DNA from: Sulfitobacter mediterraneus
Lineage (GTDB): Bacteria; Pseudomonadota; Alphaproteobacteria; Rhodobacterales; Rhodobacteraceae
Length of the DNA stretch: 64,000 nt
Assembly (NCBI RefSeq): GCF_016801775.1
Contig: NZ_CP069004.1
Coordinates: 3,534,001 to 3,598,000 of the forward strand
Reading direction: 5' to 3'
The notes under the pieces were generated by a model. The model saw only the letters and a list, made by a program, of their open reading frames with translations, made no database searches and was not told the DNA's origin. Below are positions 18,050 to 28,351 of this stretch, in pieces. Positions within the stretch are counted from its first letter, which is position 1. Each line of letters starts with the position of its first letter. A program made the translations under genes and the position numbers.

Positions 18050-19753
18050 TTATTCAAGCACACCTGCTTTGCGCATCCCGTCAAACAAGTGGTCCAGATC
18101 AGCCTGATTTTTGTAAGGCAACTTTTTTGCCAGTCCACTCAGAGTGACGCCTGGTTTGAGAGCCATGTAAATTTCTGCGTGTTTTCTCGCCTCTACCTGC
18201 TTTCCCAATTGGGCATAGGTGGGTGCCAGCCACTGATGAAGTCCGTCATAATCAGGGAAGCGCGCCAAGCCCTCTTCGAGAGGTATCAACGCCTCTGCAT
18301 ATCGCTTTGTCAGGTAGAGCGATTTGCCAAGCATTTCATAGTAGTCACAGCGGGCATAAATCGGATTGTATCTCAGTGCGAGCCGCGCCTCTTCCACCGC
18401 TTCATCAGATTTACCTGCCGTCACCAGATAGTAGGAAAGCGCGAAATGCACATCTGCATTGTTCGGATCCAGCTCAACCGCCTTTCTCCCCTCAGAAACA
18501 GCAAGGCTATGCTGTCTCATCCAACAATACACATCCCCAAGAACCATATGCGCCTTCGCCAGACCTGACGCCAGCCGCACGGCCAAGCGCGCATGTTTTA
18601 ATGCCAGTTCGAGTGCTTGCTTGGGCTCCGGGCTCCATTCCTGGTTTGATTCATGGGTCATCGCCCAGGCAAAACCGGCATGGGCCGGGGCATAGTCAGG
18701 GTCCAATTCCATCGCACGTTTGTAGAGCTCCAATGCCTGTGCATTCGTCTCCTTTGTGAATTGACTGTGCAGTGCGTTCGCTTGCAAAACGTAATCATAG
18801 GCACGCAGATCTTTGACGTCTTTTCGAAATGCCCGTTCTTGTTCGGCCCGCGATAGAGTTATGGACAGAGTTGCGACAATGCTCTCACTAATCCGATCCT
18901 GAAGGTCGAGAATTTCTTGCAAATCTCCGTCAAAGCGATCTGCCCAAAGCTGGGCTGAACTCTCGGCGTCCGTCAGTCTGGCGTTGACCCGAACCCTCCC
19001 GCCGCCCCTTCGAACGCTTCCTTCAAGTACGTAGCGGACGCCCAGTTCCTGAGCCACCTGGCTTGGGCCAACAGACCGATCTTTATAGGCAAGGGTCGCG
19101 CTGCCGGCGATGACAAGCACGCCTGATATCCTTGAGAGGTCAGTGGCGATGTCATCCGTCATGCCATGTGCAAAGTACGTATCTTCTGAATCCCGAGAGA
19201 CGTTCTCGAAGGGCAGAATTGCGATTGAGGGTATCTCGCTTTGTCTTTGTACGGCACCGGTCGCGGGCCACCGATAGACATGAATCGGTTGTGCAATCCC
19301 CTTGACCTTATGCTGACCGGCATCTTCGAAGCTGGCATCAATTCGATTATCGATACTTTCCTGAACAATTGAGGTGATACAAATCCCGTCTGGGTCTGCC
19401 AAAGCTTCAAGCCGAGCGACGATGTTCACCCCATCACCAAAGATATCCTCCCCTTCAATGATTACATCGCCAAGATTGATCCCGATCCGCATGCGGATCT
19501 GGCCGTCCGCTTGGACTGTCCGCTGTTGGATCGTCAAAGCGGCCTCGACCGCCTCGACCACGCTGGTGAACTCGACCAAAGCACCGTCGCCCATCAGTTT
19601 GACTACACGGCCACCTCGCGCTGCGATAACCGGATCAAACACCTCAGCCCTATGCTTTTGCAAAGCGGACAGCGTGCCCAGTTCATCATCGTTCATCAGG
19701 CGTGAAAACCCGACCACATCCGCCATCATTATCGCTGCAAGTCGCCGCGCCAT
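18050..19753 (-). CDS. class III adenylate/guanylate cyclase with TolB-like and TPR regions
   Basis: A 567-residue protein. Residues 1-165 are a class III nucleotidyl cyclase domain: the first metal Asp is in AAIMMADVVGFSRLM and the second in VVKLMGDGALVEF, followed by GINLGDVIIEGEDIFGDGVN. Residues about 180-300 form the CadC/TolB-like domain common in this architecture (SIAILPFENVSRD, YVLEGSVRRGGGRVRV). The C-terminal half carries tetratricopeptide repeats (ALELYKRAMELDPDYAPAHA, GRKAVELDPNNADVHFALSY). It probably makes cAMP in response to a signal sensed through the repeats. GAGGTG precedes the ATG. Confidence 0.9.
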   Translation of the reverse strand: MARRLAAIMMADVVGFSRLMNDDELGTLSALQKHRAEVFDPVIAARGGRVVKLMGDGALVEFTSVVEAVEAALTIQQRTVQADGQIRMRIGINLGDVIIEGEDIFGDGVNIVARLEALADPDGICITSIVQESIDNRIDASFEDAGQHKVKGIAQPIHVYRWPATGAVQRQSEIPSIAILPFENVSRDSEDTYFAHGMTDDIATDLSRISGVLVIAGSATLAYKDRSVGPSQVAQELGVRYVLEGSVRRGGGRVRVNARLTDAESSAQLWADRFDGDLQEILDLQDRISESIVATLSITLSRAEQERAFRKDVKDLRAYDYVLQANALHSQFTKETNAQALELYKRAMELDPDYAPAHAGFAWAMTHESNQEWSPEPKQALELALKHARLAVRLASGLAKAHMVLGDVYCWMRQHSLAVSEGRKAVELDPNNADVHFALSYYLVTAGKSDEAVEEARLALRYNPIYARCDYYEMLGKSLYLTKRYAEALIPLEEGLARFPDYDGLHQWLAPTYAQLGKQVEARKHAEIYMALKPGVTLSGLAKKLPYKNQADLDHLFDGMRKAGVLE

Positions 19754-20165
19754 AATACACCTCTTCGAAAGCGAAGTTATCGAATGAAGGAGGATTAGGC
19801 TATCGCAAGAATGCCGACATTCACACTTGATGCAGCAACCGGCAGCTTTGGGTTCATTGCCGACCCTGAATGCGCCGCGGCATTCCCGAGGTATGGTAAG
19901 CGGACAAAGTCGGATTGTCGTTATGGGCGGGTTTGGCAGAACGGGGGGCCGTTAGGGAAACCCCGATCTTGCCTGCCAAGCGCACGTCTACCCCGGACCT
20001 ATAAACAATTTCAAACTACGCCTGTAGCATGGACCAGCCGTAAAAAACGGTCACCCCAAGCGTATAGATCGCAAGCATGACCGCATTGGCCGGGTTGAAT
20101 CGCGCGCAGATTGGCAGCCCATACCCGGACTGAAGCCTCAATCCAAATAATAGAAGGTGACCACC
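19754..20165. other. 412-bp gap, no supported gene
   Basis: On the minus strand, 20016-20130 encodes a hydrophobic stretch (NPANAVMLAIYTLGVTVFYG) with no convincing start; it could be a gene relic. Otherwise the region holds promoters for the leftward cyclase gene and the rightward oxygenase relic. Confidence 0.4.
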
Positions 20166-20717
20166 ATGCCTGCACTCTACTCCAAGCCGGAGGCGTTCAG
20201 TCCGGGCGAATGTGACCGAATTATTGCGGCTATCACCGCGGTCCCTTCCAAAGATGCGATGCTTGTGGGGCAAAATGAGGATCACGTTCTGCGGACCGCT
20301 CAGCTGGTATGGATCGACGACGTTGACGGGCTGGGCTGGGTCATGGAGCGGCTGATCGAAATAGTTCGAAAATCCAATGTAGACCAGTTTGATTTCGACC
20401 TGCACGAATTTGCCGAAAGCCCGCAGGTCGCAAGCTATAGGGCTACTGACAGTGGACATTTTGCTTGGCATTCCGACATTGGAGATGGTCCCGTAGCACG
20501 CAAACGCAAGCTCACATTGGTGCTTCAGCTTAGCTTGCCAAGCTCATACGAGGGCGGCGAACTGGAAATCATGCCAAGTGCTCAAATCCTGTCCGCCAGC
20601 CGCTCCCAAGGGTGTGTCAGCATCTTCCCTAGCTTTACACTTCACCAGGTCGTGCCCGTCCGATGTTGAGTGCGCCATTCCTTGACGGTCTGGGCCCATG
20701 GTCCTGCATTCAGATAA
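20166..20717 (+). pseudogene. 2OG-Fe(II) oxygenase gene with premature TGA
   Basis: ATG 20166 has AAGGTGA about 10 nt upstream. The frame encodes a PKHD-type 2-oxoglutarate/Fe(II) hydroxylase: iron ligands in FAWHSDIGDGP (HxD) and a distal His in FPSFTLHQVVPV. It stops at TGA 20667-20669. In the same frame the next codons read VRHSLTVWAHGPAFR and end at TAA 20715, which is the normal end of this family, including the Arg of RHS that binds 2-oxoglutarate. So a nonsense change removes only the last 15 residues, but includes a key residue. Product probably inactive unless the stop is read through or an error. Confidence 0.75.
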
Positions 20718-21390
20718 CACGTCCTGAGAATCTCTGTGGCACGCCCGCAAGCCACGTCCGTTGACATCCACGTTCCGGCACAATGGTTCCGGTTGCATTT
20801 TTCCGCAGGGCTTTACGATGAATCTCAACCTCATGGCAATCGGCCATGGAAGAGCTGTTTTTCTTGATAACCCCAAAGGAGGGGGCGAGATCAAAATTCC
20901 GATGCTGGGGGTGAGATACCCGGATTGGGCAGATGTCGCGGTAGTGGGTGACTGGCGCGACAATTTCCCGGAGGTACGGTGACCTTGGTGGGGTCCTGGC
21001 TGTATCTGTCCGGGCGCTATTGCAAAGCCGGCTTCACACCTCAATCAGACGTTTAGATAAGCCGGCCGGTTCATCGGTCATTCAGACTTTGTGTCATGAA
21101 TTGGGCAAGGGGGTGCATACCCGCCCTGATACCGCCTTTTATTCGTCCTGATCGCGTCTGGATGATCTCGTATTGATGAACATGAGGAAAACAGTCACGG
21201 CAGAAGGCGTATGATTGTCGTACGATCATGAAGGGAACTTCACGATGCCAGTACACCATTGCAACCTGAGCAAAGCAGCGGTTCACGTTGCTCATGCTTT
21301 TGGCACAGCCAAACCTGCGAAGGGATGCAGTGTGCGCCCTGTTCCTCACCTCATTTGTTCAGCCGAAGCAAGCCATGAGGATGACTTGCA
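20718..21390. other. 673-bp gap with one weak small ORF
   Basis: A 54-codon frame at 20818-20982 (plus; MNLNLMAIGHGRAVFLDNPK...) has a protein-like composition but no clear ribosome site; it is not called. The rest must contain the promoter of the Hint protein at 21391. No RNA gene or repeat is seen. Confidence 0.4.
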
Positions 21391-23352
21391 ATGAGCTATT
21401 ATCTCAAGCTTTTTGACTGGGCGCTATATACTCTGCCATCCAGTATTCCGATGTCGGATATTGAGGGCAACACCCAACCCAATGATCCGGCGCATCCTGA
21501 TTACTCTAGCGGCGCTCCGACGTGGATCGGTGAAGATTTCACCTTCAATGGTGGCGTCGGTTACCAGATTCTGGTCGACGATGATGATGGCAACTTCGAA
21601 GACGGGTATGTAGAAACCGGCGGCATCCAAACTCTTGCGCAAGATGTAACGATCAACGGCACGCTTTACACAGCCGGATCGCAGGTAGAGAACGAATTTT
21701 CCTTGATTGACGGCCTCGGCAACGAGGTTTGGGTGCTTCGAATTGCCGGCAAAAATGTAGGTTTCGTATATCAATCCGGCGAAGAACCAACCGCTGGCGA
21801 AACATTCACGCCCACAGGTGGCCGCGACGGTGATCCGGCCGATAGTGCCGATGGTGTTGCCTCGGCCGAGCCTTACACCACAGTTGATGCACGCGACGGC
21901 ACTGTTTCAGGATCGGCGGGCAATGACACCATTGATGCGTCTTACACCGGTGACCCACAGGGCGATCAAGTCGATGACGGCTGGGCTGGCGGCGCTGGAA
22001 CAAACGACAACCTCATCGAAGCGCTGGACGGCAATGATTCCGTCGCAGCCGGTCTGGGCGCCGATACTGTTTACGGCGGCTCCGGCAACGATACGATCGA
22101 CGGCGGATCAGGCAATGACAGTCTCTTTGGCGGTGATGACGCTGACCAGATTGATGGCGGTGACGGCAATGACACTGTTTGGGGTGGTACCGGAGGAGAC
22201 AATATCTCCGGGAACACCGGTACAGATTATCTCCATGGCGAAACCGGCGATGACATTATCTGGGGCGGCGATGGAAATGACTTTGCATTCGGCGGCGACG
22301 GAGCGGATACGCTTTACGGTGGCCAAGGCGCCGACGTGCTCTACGGCGGGAATGAAGCTGACGTTCTGAACGGCGACGATTTCTCATCGGTCGGGGGCAA
22401 TGACACGCTTTATGGCGAAGCCGGTGACGACGTTCTGAACGGCAATGCTGGTGACGATCTTTTGGTTGGTGGGGCTGGAAACGATCTGTTCCTGGTCAGC
22501 GATGGCAACGACACCATCAGCGATTTCAACACTGGCAATACCGGTGCGCTGGGTGACGGAGATATTTTCAACAACGATTTCCTGTCGGTTGGAAGCTACT
22601 ACGACAGCCTCGGCGAGCTACGGGCGGACCAAGCGGACGATGGTGTTCTAAATCAGTCCAACACCGTCGATGATGAAGGCAAGGCTGTCGATTATTCCGA
22701 CAACGCCCAATTCGGCAGCGGCTCAATGACGGTGCAGGGTGCGGATGCCTCCAGCTACACCTATGACAACACCGGCGTGGTCTGCTTTACAATGAACACG
22801 ATGATCCTCACGCCAAGGGGCGAAGTTCCGATAGAAAGCCTATCTCCGGGCGACATGGTCACCACTTTGGACAATGGTCCGCAGCCAATCGCCTGGATCG
22901 GCCAACGCCATTGCAACTTTGAAGACCTTAAGAGGGATGAAACGCTGCGGCCCGTGTTGATCCGAAAAGGCGTATTGGGAGTTCAGCGGGATTTGTTGGT
23001 GTCGCGCCAGCATGCAATGCTGTTGGGGCAGAACCATTTCGCCAGGGCGATCCATTTGGCGGAAACGATGCAAGGGGTCAGGGTCGCCCATGGCAAACGT
23101 GAAGTGACCTATTTCCATCTGATGTTCGATGCACATCAAGTCATCTTTGCGGAGGGCGCTCCGAGCGAAAGCTTTTACCCTGGCCAGATGGCGATGCAGA
23201 TGATGTCGAAGGACGCGCGTTCGGACCTTTTCCGCCATTTCCCGAGACTGATGGGCTGCACAGAAGATGCCGATGTCCAGCGGGCTTTTGGTGAGACAGC
23301 GCGACCCTTCTTGGCAAAGGCCGAGATTTCCGGGTTGTTCACTGCAGCCTGA
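21391..23352 (+). CDS. RTX-repeat Hint_2 protein
   Basis: A 653-residue protein with no classical signal peptide. The N-terminal 150 residues are an unrecognised beta-rich domain (MSYYLKLFDWALYTLPSS, FTFNGGVGYQILVDDDDGNF). RTX nonapeptides occupy about residues 165-375 (GGSGNDTIDGGSGNDSLFGG). After a conserved linker (ADQADDGVLNQSN, DYSDN) the Hint_2 module starts at Cys465 (VVCFTMNTMILTPRGE) and ends with HLMFDAHQVIFAEGAPSESF. This linker plus Hint is clearly homologous to the protein at 2-2830. Likely type I secreted and calcium-binding; self-processing by the Hint domain is plausible but unproven. GAGGA precedes the ATG. Confidence 0.88.
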   Translation: MSYYLKLFDWALYTLPSSIPMSDIEGNTQPNDPAHPDYSSGAPTWIGEDFTFNGGVGYQILVDDDDGNFEDGYVETGGIQTLAQDVTINGTLYTAGSQVENEFSLIDGLGNEVWVLRIAGKNVGFVYQSGEEPTAGETFTPTGGRDGDPADSADGVASAEPYTTVDARDGTVSGSAGNDTIDASYTGDPQGDQVDDGWAGGAGTNDNLIEALDGNDSVAAGLGADTVYGGSGNDTIDGGSGNDSLFGGDDADQIDGGDGNDTVWGGTGGDNISGNTGTDYLHGETGDDIIWGGDGNDFAFGGDGADTLYGGQGADVLYGGNEADVLNGDDFSSVGGNDTLYGEAGDDVLNGNAGDDLLVGGAGNDLFLVSDGNDTISDFNTGNTGALGDGDIFNNDFLSVGSYYDSLGELRADQADDGVLNQSNTVDDEGKAVDYSDNAQFGSGSMTVQGADASSYTYDNTGVVCFTMNTMILTPRGEVPIESLSPGDMVTTLDNGPQPIAWIGQRHCNFEDLKRDETLRPVLIRKGVLGVQRDLLVSRQHAMLLGQNHFARAIHLAETMQGVRVAHGKREVTYFHLMFDAHQVIFAEGAPSESFYPGQMAMQMMSKDARSDLFRHFPRLMGCTEDADVQRAFGETARPFLAKAEISGLFTAA

Positions 23353-23485
23353 ACTGTCCAGACTGCTCTGGCGGGTAATGTTTGATCTGCCTGACTGATA
23401 CGCCGCCCCGCCTCAGTGGTTCCCGTAACCTGTTTCTCTCGTTTCTCAGATTTACGCCCAACACCCCTTCGAAGGCGACAAATCG

Positions 23486-23917
23486 TCAATCCCGGATTGT
23501 CGTTGCAGCGCTGAGCTCAGCCAACGTTCCGTTGTGATCGCTCATGCCAGCCTCCCAGATGGCGTCTCGCGTGACCTCGTTTATCCGCGTATGACCTCCT
23601 GATTTAACCTCGACGAAAAGCTTCGGCTTGAATTCGAACGCAGCGAGATTTCGCAGCACCCCCGCGATCATCCAAAGCTTGCATTGCGGACAGATGGTTT
23701 GATCAACCCATATCTTTACTTCAGGACTGCCATCAAAGTTTTCATGAGCGTTATCGTACCATGACTGAAGCTTCTTTTGGGCCTCGCGCCACGCCTGCCG
23801 CTCTGCATGGTTTTCGGCGCCGTTATTGTCCGCCATGTTGCTGCTTCCATACCCTTGCGCGCCGCCCCAGCCGTTGCCTACTCCCGAAAATCTGAAATAT
23901 ACCTTTGCAGTTGCCAC
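23486..23917 (-). CDS. small protein with deaminase-like HAE / CxxC motifs
   Basis: A 143-residue protein from a GTG start (GGGAG about 8-10 nt upstream). His37-Ala-Glu39 (ENHAERQAW) and Cys76-Pro-Gln-Cys79 (VDQTICPQCKLWM) are placed like the zinc ligands and proton-shuttle Glu of the cytidine-deaminase-like superfamily, which includes bacterial toxin deaminases. Spacing of 37 residues between the motifs fits. The N-terminus is glycine-rich (FSGVGNGWGGAQGYGSS). It is convergent with the RTX-Hint gene. Alternatives are a simple zinc-binding protein. No immunity-like partner is obvious next to it. Confidence 0.6.
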   Translation of the reverse strand: MATAKVYFRFSGVGNGWGGAQGYGSSNMADNNGAENHAERQAWREAQKKLQSWYDNAHENFDGSPEVKIWVDQTICPQCKLWMIAGVLRNLAAFEFKPKLFVEVKSGGHTRINEVTRDAIWEAGMSDHNGTLAELSAATTIRD

Positions 23918-24002
23918 TTTCTTCTCCCTAAGTCACAGTTCCCCAGAAGGAACCCGTCTAGTTATTGTTGGCACCAATGCAGGTTGAGGCGCCCCCGGTT
24001 TC

Positions 24003-24130
24003 TTAGACACCTGCCTTTTTCAGTTTGATCTGTTCTACTTCGAAGTCAACTGGCGGTAGCGTGCCATTGTGCCGTGACCCGCTGATAGTGGATTATTGAG
24101 ATGTGTTGCTCCTTCGTTGATGGGACGGCA
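24003..24130 (-). mobile_element. IS3-family transposase relic (C-terminus)
   Basis: The minus strand encodes RHNGTLPPVDFEVEQIKLKK followed by AGV and a TAA at 24003, matching the C-terminal end of IS3-type OrfB transposases (..LSPVDFE..KAGV). The preceding part (NNPLSAGHG) is in another frame, so the copy is decayed. A relic with the same end is at 33287, so the polyamine/kinase segment lies between two like-oriented IS3 scars. Confidence 0.6.
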
Positions 24131-24308
24131 CCGTTTTGTTTTGTGGCCCCACCATTGATTTGAAACAGGACGCGGACGTGCCTTGAGGGCGTGCCAGCGA
24201 CGATCCAATAAGGCCAAAGGTCCACGTCCCCAAGCGGGCATCTTTGGAATTTGGGCCGAAAACCCATACAGCACGCCATGCTGACAGATTCACTTGCGCG
24301 GGACCAAA

Positions 24309-25397
24309 ATGCATAGCAAGATTAATTATGGGGGACCAATATTGCACACACAGATAGCCGTCGAAGCACGTAACGTAGGCAAGATTTACGGCGCAGGACA
24401 AACCGCAATCACAGCGTTGGGAGACGTGTCTATTGCGATCGAAAAAGGCGAGTTTTTCACGCTTTTGGGTCCATCGGGTTGCGGAAAAACCACTTTGCTG
24501 CGCTGCATCGCAGGTTTTGAAACCCCGACAGCCGGCTCCATTTACTTGTCTGGCGAGGACATTACCTACACCCCGCCAAACGAGCGACCGGTGAACACGG
24601 TCTTTCAATCCTACGCCTTGTTTCCGCATCTTACGGTGGCCCAAAATATCGGTTTCGGCCTCAAAATGCAGGGGAAGCCCGCATCGGAAGTCAAGCGCGC
24701 GGTAGAGCGTGTGCTGGCGTTGGTGAAGTTGGAGGATTTTGCAAACCGTCTGCCGACGCAGTTGTCAGGTGGTCAGCAACAACGTGTCGCGCTGGCGCGG
24801 GCCCTCGCACCTGAACCTCAGGTGCTGCTGCTGGACGAACCTTTGTCGGCGCTGGATCTCAAGCTGCGCAAGGAAATGCAAAGCGAGCTAAAACGCCTCC
24901 AGACAGAAACGGGTATTACCTTTGTCTTTGTGACTCACGATCAGGAAGAGGCACTCACGATGTCCGACCGCATCGGCGTAATGTCTGCAGGCGCGCTTTT
25001 GCAGGTTGGAACACCCCACGATATTTATGATCGACCCGTCGACCGCTTTGTTGCGGATTTCATTGGCGAGACCAACTTTCTGGACGGACAGGTCGAACAG
25101 GGCGGTGTGCGCATCGGAACCGGCGATGTGCTGGCTGTGACGCTGGGCGCGGCACAAGGCAAGGTCACTCTGGCCATTCGGCCGGAGCAGGTCAGCCTTG
25201 CCCCGACGGGCAGGGGGATGACCGCCAGCATTGTCGAGAAAACCTACATGGGCACCGACACGCATTACAAACTTACCCTAAGTGACGACAGCCACCTTGT
25301 CGCGCGGGTCCAGTCCAACTCTGCAATCAGCTTTGCGGTGGGTCAGGATGTGTCGGTCAACATCGATACGCAGGCCGTGCAGGTGCTGACCTCATGA
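24309..25397 (+). CDS. potA: polyamine ABC transporter ATP-binding protein
   Basis: A 362-residue ABC ATPase of the PotA type. Walker A is GPSGCGKTT, the signature is [15 protein letters not shown], Walker B is [12 protein letters not shown], and the H-loop is [10 protein letters not shown]. The C-terminal part has the TOBE-like regulatory fold ([12 protein letters not shown]). It powers import by the following permeases PotB and PotC. The N-terminal start is uncertain: ATG 24309 is used, but a TTG at 24342 has a better ribosome site (GGGGGA). Its stop overlaps the potB start by four bases. Confidence 0.9.
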   Translation: MHSKINYGGPILHTQIAVEARNVGKIYGAGQTAITALGDVSIAIEKGEFFTLLGPSGCGKTTLLRCIAGFETPTAGSIYLSGEDITYTPPNERPVNTVFQSYALFPHLTVAQNIGFGLKMQGKPASEVKRAVERVLALVKLEDFANRLPTQLSGGQQQRVALARALAPEPQVLLLDEPLSALDLKLRKEMQSELKRLQTETGITFVFVTHDQEEALTMSDRIGVMSAGALLQVGTPHDIYDRPVDRFVADFIGETNFLDGQVEQGGVRIGTGDVLAVTLGAAQGKVTLAIRPEQVSLAPTGRGMTASIVEKTYMGTDTHYKLTLSDDSHLVARVQSNSAISFAVGQDVSVNIDTQAVQVLTS

Positions 25398-26296
25398 ACA
25401 GGAAAACCATCGGCCGCAGCAAAGGGGTGAACGGCTGGTTGCTCTCGGCACCTGCGCTTGTTCTGTTGATCCTCGCTGCAAGCGGTCCGCTGCTGATCGT
25501 CGCGCTCTATTCGGTGCTGGAGAAGGGCGATTATTCCGGCGTGCGCTGGATACTGTCGGGTGATGGCTGGTTCAGCGTGTTCCTGCAGCGCGATATTTTC
25601 GATCAGACAATCAGCCTTGCAGATGCAAACCTCACGATTTTCTGGCGGTCGGTGAAACTGTCGATCATGACAACCCTGATTACGTTCGGTTTCGGCCTGC
25701 CAACCGCATGGTTCATTGCCACACGGCCCGCAAAGGCACGTGCGTTCTGGCTGTTCCTGATCACCATTCCGTTCTGGACAAATCTGTTGATCCGCACCTT
25801 TGCGATCATGGAGGTGATCCGCAATCAGGGGATCCTGAATACCTTTCTGATGTGGACGGGTCTGATCTCCGAGCCGATACAGATTCTGTATACCGATACT
25901 GCGGTGCTGATCGGGATGGCCTATGTCTATCTGCCGCTCATGGTGCTGCCACTTTATGCCGCCATCGACCGTTTTGACTTCCGTCTGATCGAGGCGGGAT
26001 ATGATCTTTATGCCTCGCGCTGGCAGGTGCTGCGCGGTGTGATCATACCGATCATCAAACCGGGGATTATCGCGGGCAGTATTCTGGTCTTCATTCCCAG
26101 TCTCGGAGCCTATGTGACGCCGCGCGTGCTGGGCGGCGGCAAGAATATGATGATTGGGAATTTCATTGAGCTGCAATTCGGACAAGGTCAAAACTGGCCC
26201 TTGGGGGCCGCTCTCTCAACCCTCCTGCTCGCGGTGGTTCTGATCTCTTTGGTGATCTATACCCGCGTCTCCACCAAGGATGATCCCCGTGACTAA
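25394..26296 (+). CDS. potB: polyamine ABC transporter permease
   Basis: A 300-residue inner-membrane permease with about six hydrophobic segments ([58 protein letters not shown]). The EAA-type cytoplasmic loop is visible ([20 protein letters not shown], then PIIKPG). It forms the transmembrane channel with PotC. Four-base overlap with potA and overlap with potC show a tight operon. PotB assignment rests on order (A-B-C-D) and similarity to spermidine/putrescine systems. Confidence 0.88.
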   Translation: MNRKTIGRSKGVNGWLLSAPALVLLILAASGPLLIVALYSVLEKGDYSGVRWILSGDGWFSVFLQRDIFDQTISLADANLTIFWRSVKLSIMTTLITFGFGLPTAWFIATRPAKARAFWLFLITIPFWTNLLIRTFAIMEVIRNQGILNTFLMWTGLISEPIQILYTDTAVLIGMAYVYLPLMVLPLYAAIDRFDFRLIEAGYDLYASRWQVLRGVIIPIIKPGIIAGSILVFIPSLGAYVTPRVLGGGKNMMIGNFIELQFGQGQNWPLGAALSTLLLAVVLISLVIYTRVSTKDDPRD

Positions 26297-27095
26297 AAAG
26301 CGCGCCTTTGATGTGACAACGCTGCCGGGGTTCACTTTTATCGCGATCCTCGCGTTTGTCTTGCTGTATGCGCCGATTGTGACGCTTGTTATCTACTCGT
26401 TCAACGGTGGACAATCGGTCAATCAATGGGGCGGGCTTTCACTGCAATGGTATATGGTGGCCTGGAACAATGAGGCCGTTCAGGACGCCACTGCGCGTTC
26501 CTTGATCATTGCGCTCTGGGCCTCTGTCATCTCAACCACCGTGGCAACAATGGCCGCACTTGGCACGACGCGGCGGGGCAAGTTCAAGGGGCAGACGGTG
26601 ATCTATATCATCATCAACCAACCCCTGATGGTGCCCGAGATTGTGACGGCTGTGGCGCTGCTGATCTTCTTTTCCTCCGTCAAGATCGCAACGGGTTATA
26701 GCGGCCTTGGCTATCTGATCCTTGCCCATTCCGCCTTTTGCATCCCCTTCGCCTATCTGCCGATCAAGGCCCGACTGGAGGGGATGGACACCAGTATGGA
26801 AACCGCGGCCGCTGACCTTTACGCGACCCCATGGCAGACGTTTTACTATGTTACGTTGCCGCTGCTGTTGCCCGGTGTGATCGCTGGTGTGATGCTGGCC
26901 TTCATTATCTCGCTCGACAATGTGATTATAACGGAATTTGTGAAATCTGCAGGGCAGGATACACTGCCGACATATATGCTCGGCCAGTTGCGCCGCGCCC
27001 TGACACCCGAGGTCAACGCCATTTCAACAGCGCTTTTGGCGCTTACGGTGCTGATCCTGACGGCATTCGTTTTCGTAACCAAGAAGCGGGAATAA
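26289..27095 (+). CDS. potC: polyamine ABC transporter permease
   Basis: A 268-residue permease, second half of the channel. The EAA loop reads METAAADLYATPWQTFYYV followed by TLPLLLPG. Six hydrophobic spans are present, for example FTFIAILAFVLLYAPIVTLV and LTVLILTAFVFV. The GTG at 26289 is preferred over the ATG at 26280 because AAGGA lies 8 nt before it. It overlaps the end of potB by 8 bp. The next gene, potD, follows after 29 bp. Confidence 0.86.
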   Translation: MTKKRAFDVTTLPGFTFIAILAFVLLYAPIVTLVIYSFNGGQSVNQWGGLSLQWYMVAWNNEAVQDATARSLIIALWASVISTTVATMAALGTTRRGKFKGQTVIYIIINQPLMVPEIVTAVALLIFFSSVKIATGYSGLGYLILAHSAFCIPFAYLPIKARLEGMDTSMETAAADLYATPWQTFYYVTLPLLLPGVIAGVMLAFIISLDNVIITEFVKSAGQDTLPTYMLGQLRRALTPEVNAISTALLALTVLILTAFVFVTKKRE

Positions 27096-27124
27096 CCTGC
27101 AAAAAACCAATAAGGGAGATTAAG

Positions 27125-28150
27125 ATGAAGACCTACATTATCGCAACAGCAGCCTTACTGGGCAGCACCATGGGCGCTTATGCCGAAGGGGAACTGAACC
27201 TCTTTAACTGGGGCAACTACACCAGCCCCGAGATGCTGGAGAAATTTACCGAAGAGACAGGGATTACTGTCACTGTCACCGATTACGACAGCAATACAAC
27301 CGCTTTGACAAAGGTCGAAGCAGGCGGCTCGGGCTATGATCTGGTGGTGCCTTCGGCCAACTATATTCCTGTCTATGTCCGCAAGGGCCTGATCGCGGAA
27401 TTGGACCATTCCAAAATTCCGAACATCGGCAATATTGCTGCTGAGTGGAAAGATGTTCCATGGGATCCGGGCCGCACCCATTCCGTACCGTGGCAATGGG
27501 GCTCGGTCGGGATTGCGGTCAATACTTCCGTTTATAGCGGCGATGTGAACACCTCTGAACTGTTCATGGACCCGCCGCCCGAACTGGTTGGCAAGATCAA
27601 CGTGGTTCCTGAGATGACGGATGTTTTGAACATGGCGATCTTCAATGTGGGCGGTGAGGCCTGCACCGAAGACCTGACAGTTCTCAAGAAAGTGCGCGAC
27701 CGTCTGATGGCAGCCAAGCCGAAGTGGCTATCGATGGATTACGGCACCACAGACAAACTATCCTCGGGTGACTATGCCGCGTCGGTTAACTGGAACGGTT
27801 CGACCATGCGCGCACGGATCAATAACCCTGACGTGGTTTATGGATACCCCAAGGAAGGCTATCCGTTGTTTATGGATTCTGTCGCCTTGCTGGCCGATGC
27901 GCAAAACGTCGATGAGGCATACCAGTTCATCAACTTCATTCTTGAGCCGGAAAACGCCGCGATGATTTCAGCATTTGCACGCTACGCGAATGGCGTCGCA
28001 GGCTCAGAAGAGTTCATGCCTGAAGACATGAAAACCGCGCCCGAGATCGTCACGCCAGCGGAATTTGCGGCAGGTGGTAAGTTCCTTCCGACATGCCCGC
28101 AATCAGCGACTGATCTCTATACGGCAATCTGGACTGAATTGCTGAAATAA
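27125..28150 (+). CDS. potD: polyamine ABC transporter substrate-binding protein
   Basis: A 341-residue periplasmic binding protein with a short signal peptide (MKTYIIATAALLGSTMGAYA, cut after AYA). The mature part follows the PotD/PotF pattern: LNLFNWGNYTSPEMLEKFTE, DYDSNTTALTKVEAGGSGYD, VPWQWGSVGIAVN and an acidic/aromatic pocket (MDYGTTDKLSSGDYAASVNW). AGGGAG lies about 9 nt before the ATG. It delivers a polyamine, or possibly a modified polyamine given the neighbouring deacetylase, to PotBC. A strong terminator follows. Confidence 0.9.
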   Translation: MKTYIIATAALLGSTMGAYAEGELNLFNWGNYTSPEMLEKFTEETGITVTVTDYDSNTTALTKVEAGGSGYDLVVPSANYIPVYVRKGLIAELDHSKIPNIGNIAAEWKDVPWDPGRTHSVPWQWGSVGIAVNTSVYSGDVNTSELFMDPPPELVGKINVVPEMTDVLNMAIFNVGGEACTEDLTVLKKVRDRLMAAKPKWLSMDYGTTDKLSSGDYAASVNWNGSTMRARINNPDVVYGYPKEGYPLFMDSVALLADAQNVDEAYQFINFILEPENAAMISAFARYANGVAGSEEFMPEDMKTAPEIVTPAEFAAGGKFLPTCPQSATDLYTAIWTELLK

Positions 28151-28157
28151 ACCCTCA

Positions 28158-28187
28158 ATGCGGGGCGGTGTAACGCCCCGCATTTTT
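28158..28187 (+). terminator. rho-independent terminator after potD
   Basis: A 10-bp perfect stem, ATGCGGGGCG with CGCCCCGCAT, a GTGTAA loop and a following T5 run start 7 nt after the potD stop codon. It ends the pot operon. Confidence 0.9.
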
Positions 28188-28351
28188 GCTGCGGGATCAG
28201 CGCCGCGCTGAGTCAAAGCTGCCCGGCACACCGTAAAGATCGGTTCGGCGGACGCGAAACATTCCCCACGCATGCCGATCCCGCGCCGGCTTGATCCATA
28301 TTCTGAGCGTCATCGGGATCTGTCGCAATTTTCAAGGCGGCAAAAGCCAGC

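Noticed and set aside
20016..20130. Hydrophobic minus-strand peptide as a gene
   Set aside because: No start codon with a ribosome site; the longer frame runs antisense through the oxygenase gene.
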